DNA of 64,000 nt, taken from Levilactobacillus andaensis. GTDB taxonomy: Bacteria > Bacillota > Bacilli > Lactobacillales > Lactobacillaceae. The position numbers and the translations under genes were made by a program. Under the pieces are notes generated by a model. It made no database searches and had not been told where the DNA came from. It was given only the letters and a program-made list of their open reading frames with translations. Location of the stretch: assembly GCF_016861695.1 (NCBI RefSeq), contig NZ_BOLP01000013.1:34544-98543 (forward strand). The letters run 5' to 3'. Of this stretch, positions 62,123 through 64,000 are shown in pieces. Every line of letters starts with the position of its first letter. The first letter of the stretch is position 1.

Positions 62123-63507
62123 GGACGGTTGCTATCCACCATTGTCGTTCGCTGACTGGCCAACCGTAGCTTTCCCAGAACCAATCCCAAGGCAAAACCC
62201 ACGAGCGTTGGGACCAACCACCCCAGCCCGAGACTGGCAAATGGAATCACCTGATGGTAAAACGCGAGTGCCGCGTGAACTGGTGCTAATTGCGTGACGA
62301 CTTGTGGTGCGCTATTTAGCATGTCCAAAACCGCTGGGACTACCGTAAAGGCAATCGTCATTTTGTAGACGATACCGGCATACGGGCGTTTGGCAACGGT
62401 CAATGCCGCTAAAATCAGTGCTAAGGAAAGTGGGTAAAGGAGCATCAAAACTGGCAAGGACCAAGCGATGATCGTGTCTAAACCGGCGTTGGCGACTAGG
62501 AAGGATACGAACGTCGTCACCCGGAGCCAAGCCAGATAGCTGACTTTAGGGAAAAGTTTGTGGAAATCTTGGGCAAATGAGGTCACCAATCCGAGCGCCG
62601 TGGTAAAGACCCCCAGCGTGACTAAAACACCTAAGAAGAGTGTGCCGAAATTACTGAAATAGTGACCCACGATGGCTGATAAGGCCACAGCACCGTTGTC
62701 CGACAGTTTCATCTGACTGAGACTAAAGGCACCGAGTAAAACTAGCCCAAAGTAGATCAAGATTTCCAAAACAATACTAAGGGTGCCGGCCTGGGCTGTC
62801 AGCTTAGTCAGCTCGCGGTCATGATAACCGAGGCCACGCACGGCATGGACAAAGGTCACACTCAAAGCCAGCAGCGCAACGGCGTCAACGGTGTTGTATC
62901 CTTCGAGGAACCCACTGATGGTCGCGTTGGTTTGATAAGCCGTGGTCGCCGCATGGTTCAGACTTCCCATGGGGTTGAAGAACGCGACCACGAAGATGAC
63001 CGCCAACATGGCGAGGAAGAAGGCATTGAGGTACTTGCCGACAACCTTGACCAGACTATTTTGATGCGTGGCTAAGACGTAGGCGGCCCCGAAGAATAAG
63101 CCGGTAAACAGTAGCATCCCCACGGTCGAAAAACGCTGCGGCAAGAATGGCTGAACGGCCATTTCGTAGGCTGTGGCGGCGGTCCGTGGCGTGCCGAAGA
63201 ACGGTCCAATCGTCAGGTGAACGAGAATCAGGAACAGCGCCGCATAGTGCCGCCCCACCGGCTTAGCCAGATCAAATAGGCCATCACTCTTCGTCACCAC
63301 AACGGCGAGAATCGCTAGCAAGGGAAAAAGTGATCCGGAGATGGCGAACCCCAAAGCGGCCGTAAACCAGTGACTCCCGGCCATTTGGCCCAAATGAACA
63401 GGAAAAATCAAGTTGCCAGAACCAAAAAACATGCCAAAAATTAATGAGCTCACCACGAGTAATTGTCCCAAATTCCGGTGCGATTTACCGGTTACAGTTT
63501 TGTCCAT
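62119..63507 (-). CDS. brnQ: Branched-chain amino acid transporter, BrnQ family
   Basis: A 462-residue LIVCS-family symporter with about twelve helices. SSLIFGMFFGSGNLIFPVHLG near the N-terminus is the family signature; GPFFGTPRTAATAYEMA and the ALVTSFAQDFHKLFP stretch are conserved. It imports leucine, isoleucine and valine with Na+ or H+. The ATG at 63507 has GTGGAGGAATC; the longer frame runs through the T-box leader. Controlled by an isoleucine T-box. Its stop overlaps that of the convergent DUF805 gene. Confidence 0.93.
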   Translation of the reverse strand: MDKTVTGKSHRNLGQLLVVSSLIFGMFFGSGNLIFPVHLGQMAGSHWFTAALGFAISGSLFPLLAILAVVVTKSDGLFDLAKPVGRHYAALFLILVHLTIGPFFGTPRTAATAYEMAVQPFLPQRFSTVGMLLFTGLFFGAAYVLATHQNSLVKVVGKYLNAFFLAMLAVIFVVAFFNPMGSLNHAATTAYQTNATISGFLEGYNTVDAVALLALSVTFVHAVRGLGYHDRELTKLTAQAGTLSIVLEILIYFGLVLLGAFSLSQMKLSDNGAVALSAIVGHYFSNFGTLFLGVLVTLGVFTTALGLVTSFAQDFHKLFPKVSYLAWLRVTTFVSFLVANAGLDTIIAWSLPVLMLLYPLSLALILAALTVAKRPYAGIVYKMTIAFTVVPAVLDMLNSAPQVVTQLAPVHAALAFYHQVIPFASLGLGWLVPTLVGFALGLVLGKLRLASQRTTMVDSNRP

Positions 63508-63546
63508 TTTGATTCCTCCACAACTTTTATTTTTACCTAGAACGTC

Positions 63547-63800
63547 AAAAAGAGCCCCTTCCCACTGCGGGAAAAGGGCTCTACAAGTAGAACGGTACCA
63601 CCTTTTTGTGACGCAACACGCCACACTCATCGCGGACTAACATCCGCTAGCCAGATAATGGTGGCCACCACGATAACCTACATATCAGTCTCGAACTCGG
63701 AAATGATTTTCACACACGCTAGATGGTCACTTTCCACTTACCGTGACTCACTACGCATCGCGACGTGTGCTACTTTTTTCCTCAACGTTTTAAAAGTATT
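63547..63800 (-). ncRNA. T-box leader, isoleucine specifier
   Basis: On the minus strand the T-box core AAGGTGGTACCG (63594-63605 region) precedes a terminator GAGCCCTTTT/AAGGGGCTC with five T (63547-63581). The specifier loop reads GAAA-ATC-A with ATC (Ile) at 63705-63707. It agrees with BrnQ downstream. Confidence 0.9.
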
Positions 63801-63806
63801 GTCATG

Positions 63807-63835
63807 ATTATAGGCGCCAGTTGGTGAAAAATCAA
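63807..63835 (-). promoter_or_regulatory. Promoter of the brnQ T-box transcript
   Basis: On the minus strand TTGATT (63830-63835) and TATAAT (63807-63812) are exactly 17 bases apart. The remaining bases to 64000 are AT-rich and show no gene. Confidence 0.88.
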
Positions 63836-64000
63836 TGGGTAATTTCATTATTTTCTCATTATCGAAAAATGGGCGATTTGAGTGTTAATGGATACCTCAA
63901 TCGAATTGTAATTGAAAATATAGCGCAAATTACAAGAACAAGTTAGTCACTAGGACTAAATACTGATGTCAAGGGATTCTCATTGGTTGGAGTTTAGTAT

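Overview
The window looks like a chromosomal segment of a lactic acid bacterium of the family Lactobacillaceae, most likely the genus Levilactobacillus (L. brevis group). The xylose cluster (XylR of the ROK type, XylA, XylB and a XylT symporter that I recognise as very close to the characterised L. brevis protein) is the best taxonomic marker. T-boxes, a TPP riboswitch, CcpA-type cre sites, two Nramp manganese importers and many small secreted proteins agree with it. The DNA is moderately GC-rich except for an AT-rich island near 12.8-14.5 kb. I saw no rRNA, tRNA, CRISPR array, prophage or transposase.

Layout. 0-2.4 kb: MacB-like ABC exporter. 3.1-5.6 kb: thiM-thiD-thiE behind a TPP riboswitch. 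5.6-8.3 kb: an SDR and FetAB-like ABC genes. 8.5-12.7 kb: an RlmCD-type rRNA methyltransferase with an extraordinary Arg/Asn/Asp-rich N-terminus, a DUF2628-like membrane protein, a type I toxin-antitoxin locus with a second truncated copy, and a PopT/DUF368 transporter. 12.8-15.2 kb: AT-rich accessory genes and a small secreted protein. 15.4-28 kb: glpK, a DNA glycosylase, a C26 amidotransferase, a sedolisin protease, a GH13 alpha-glucosidase, hydrolases, a phosphatase and a secreted beta-lactamase fold protein. 28.0-28.3 kb: a probable multi-hairpin small RNA. 28.8-32.7 kb: purB diverging from purA-guaC. 33.7-39.1 kb: a duplicated mntH-usp cassette next to a DtxR-like regulator that lacks the usual metal ligands. 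39.5-53 kb: a NhaC-family transporter under a tyrosine T-box, GNAT, aldo/keto reductase, K+ channel, M20 peptidase, PEBP, usp, secreted proteins and an acetoin/diacetyl reductase. 54-60.5 kb: xylT, xylB, xylA, xylR. 60.8-64 kb: arsC, a DUF805 protein and brnQ under an isoleucine T-box.

What the listed genes do not explain is mostly intergenic RNA-like structure. (1) At least eleven copies of a 165-190 bp element with closing stems and three internal hairpins, whose paired arms covary between copies, lie in the gene gaps, sometimes as head-to-head pairs. (2) Two copies of exactly 111 bp form a long hairpin with changed stems but identical internal-loop strands; both follow minus-strand genes and precede a terminator. 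(3) A chain of four hairpins with C-rich anti-Shine-Dalgarno-like loops ends in a strong terminator. These three are the best candidates for something undescribed. A further theme is iron avoidance: two enzymes of normally Fe-S-containing families (RlmCD and the endonuclease III family) lack the cluster cysteines, beside FetAB-like iron-export genes and two manganese importers.
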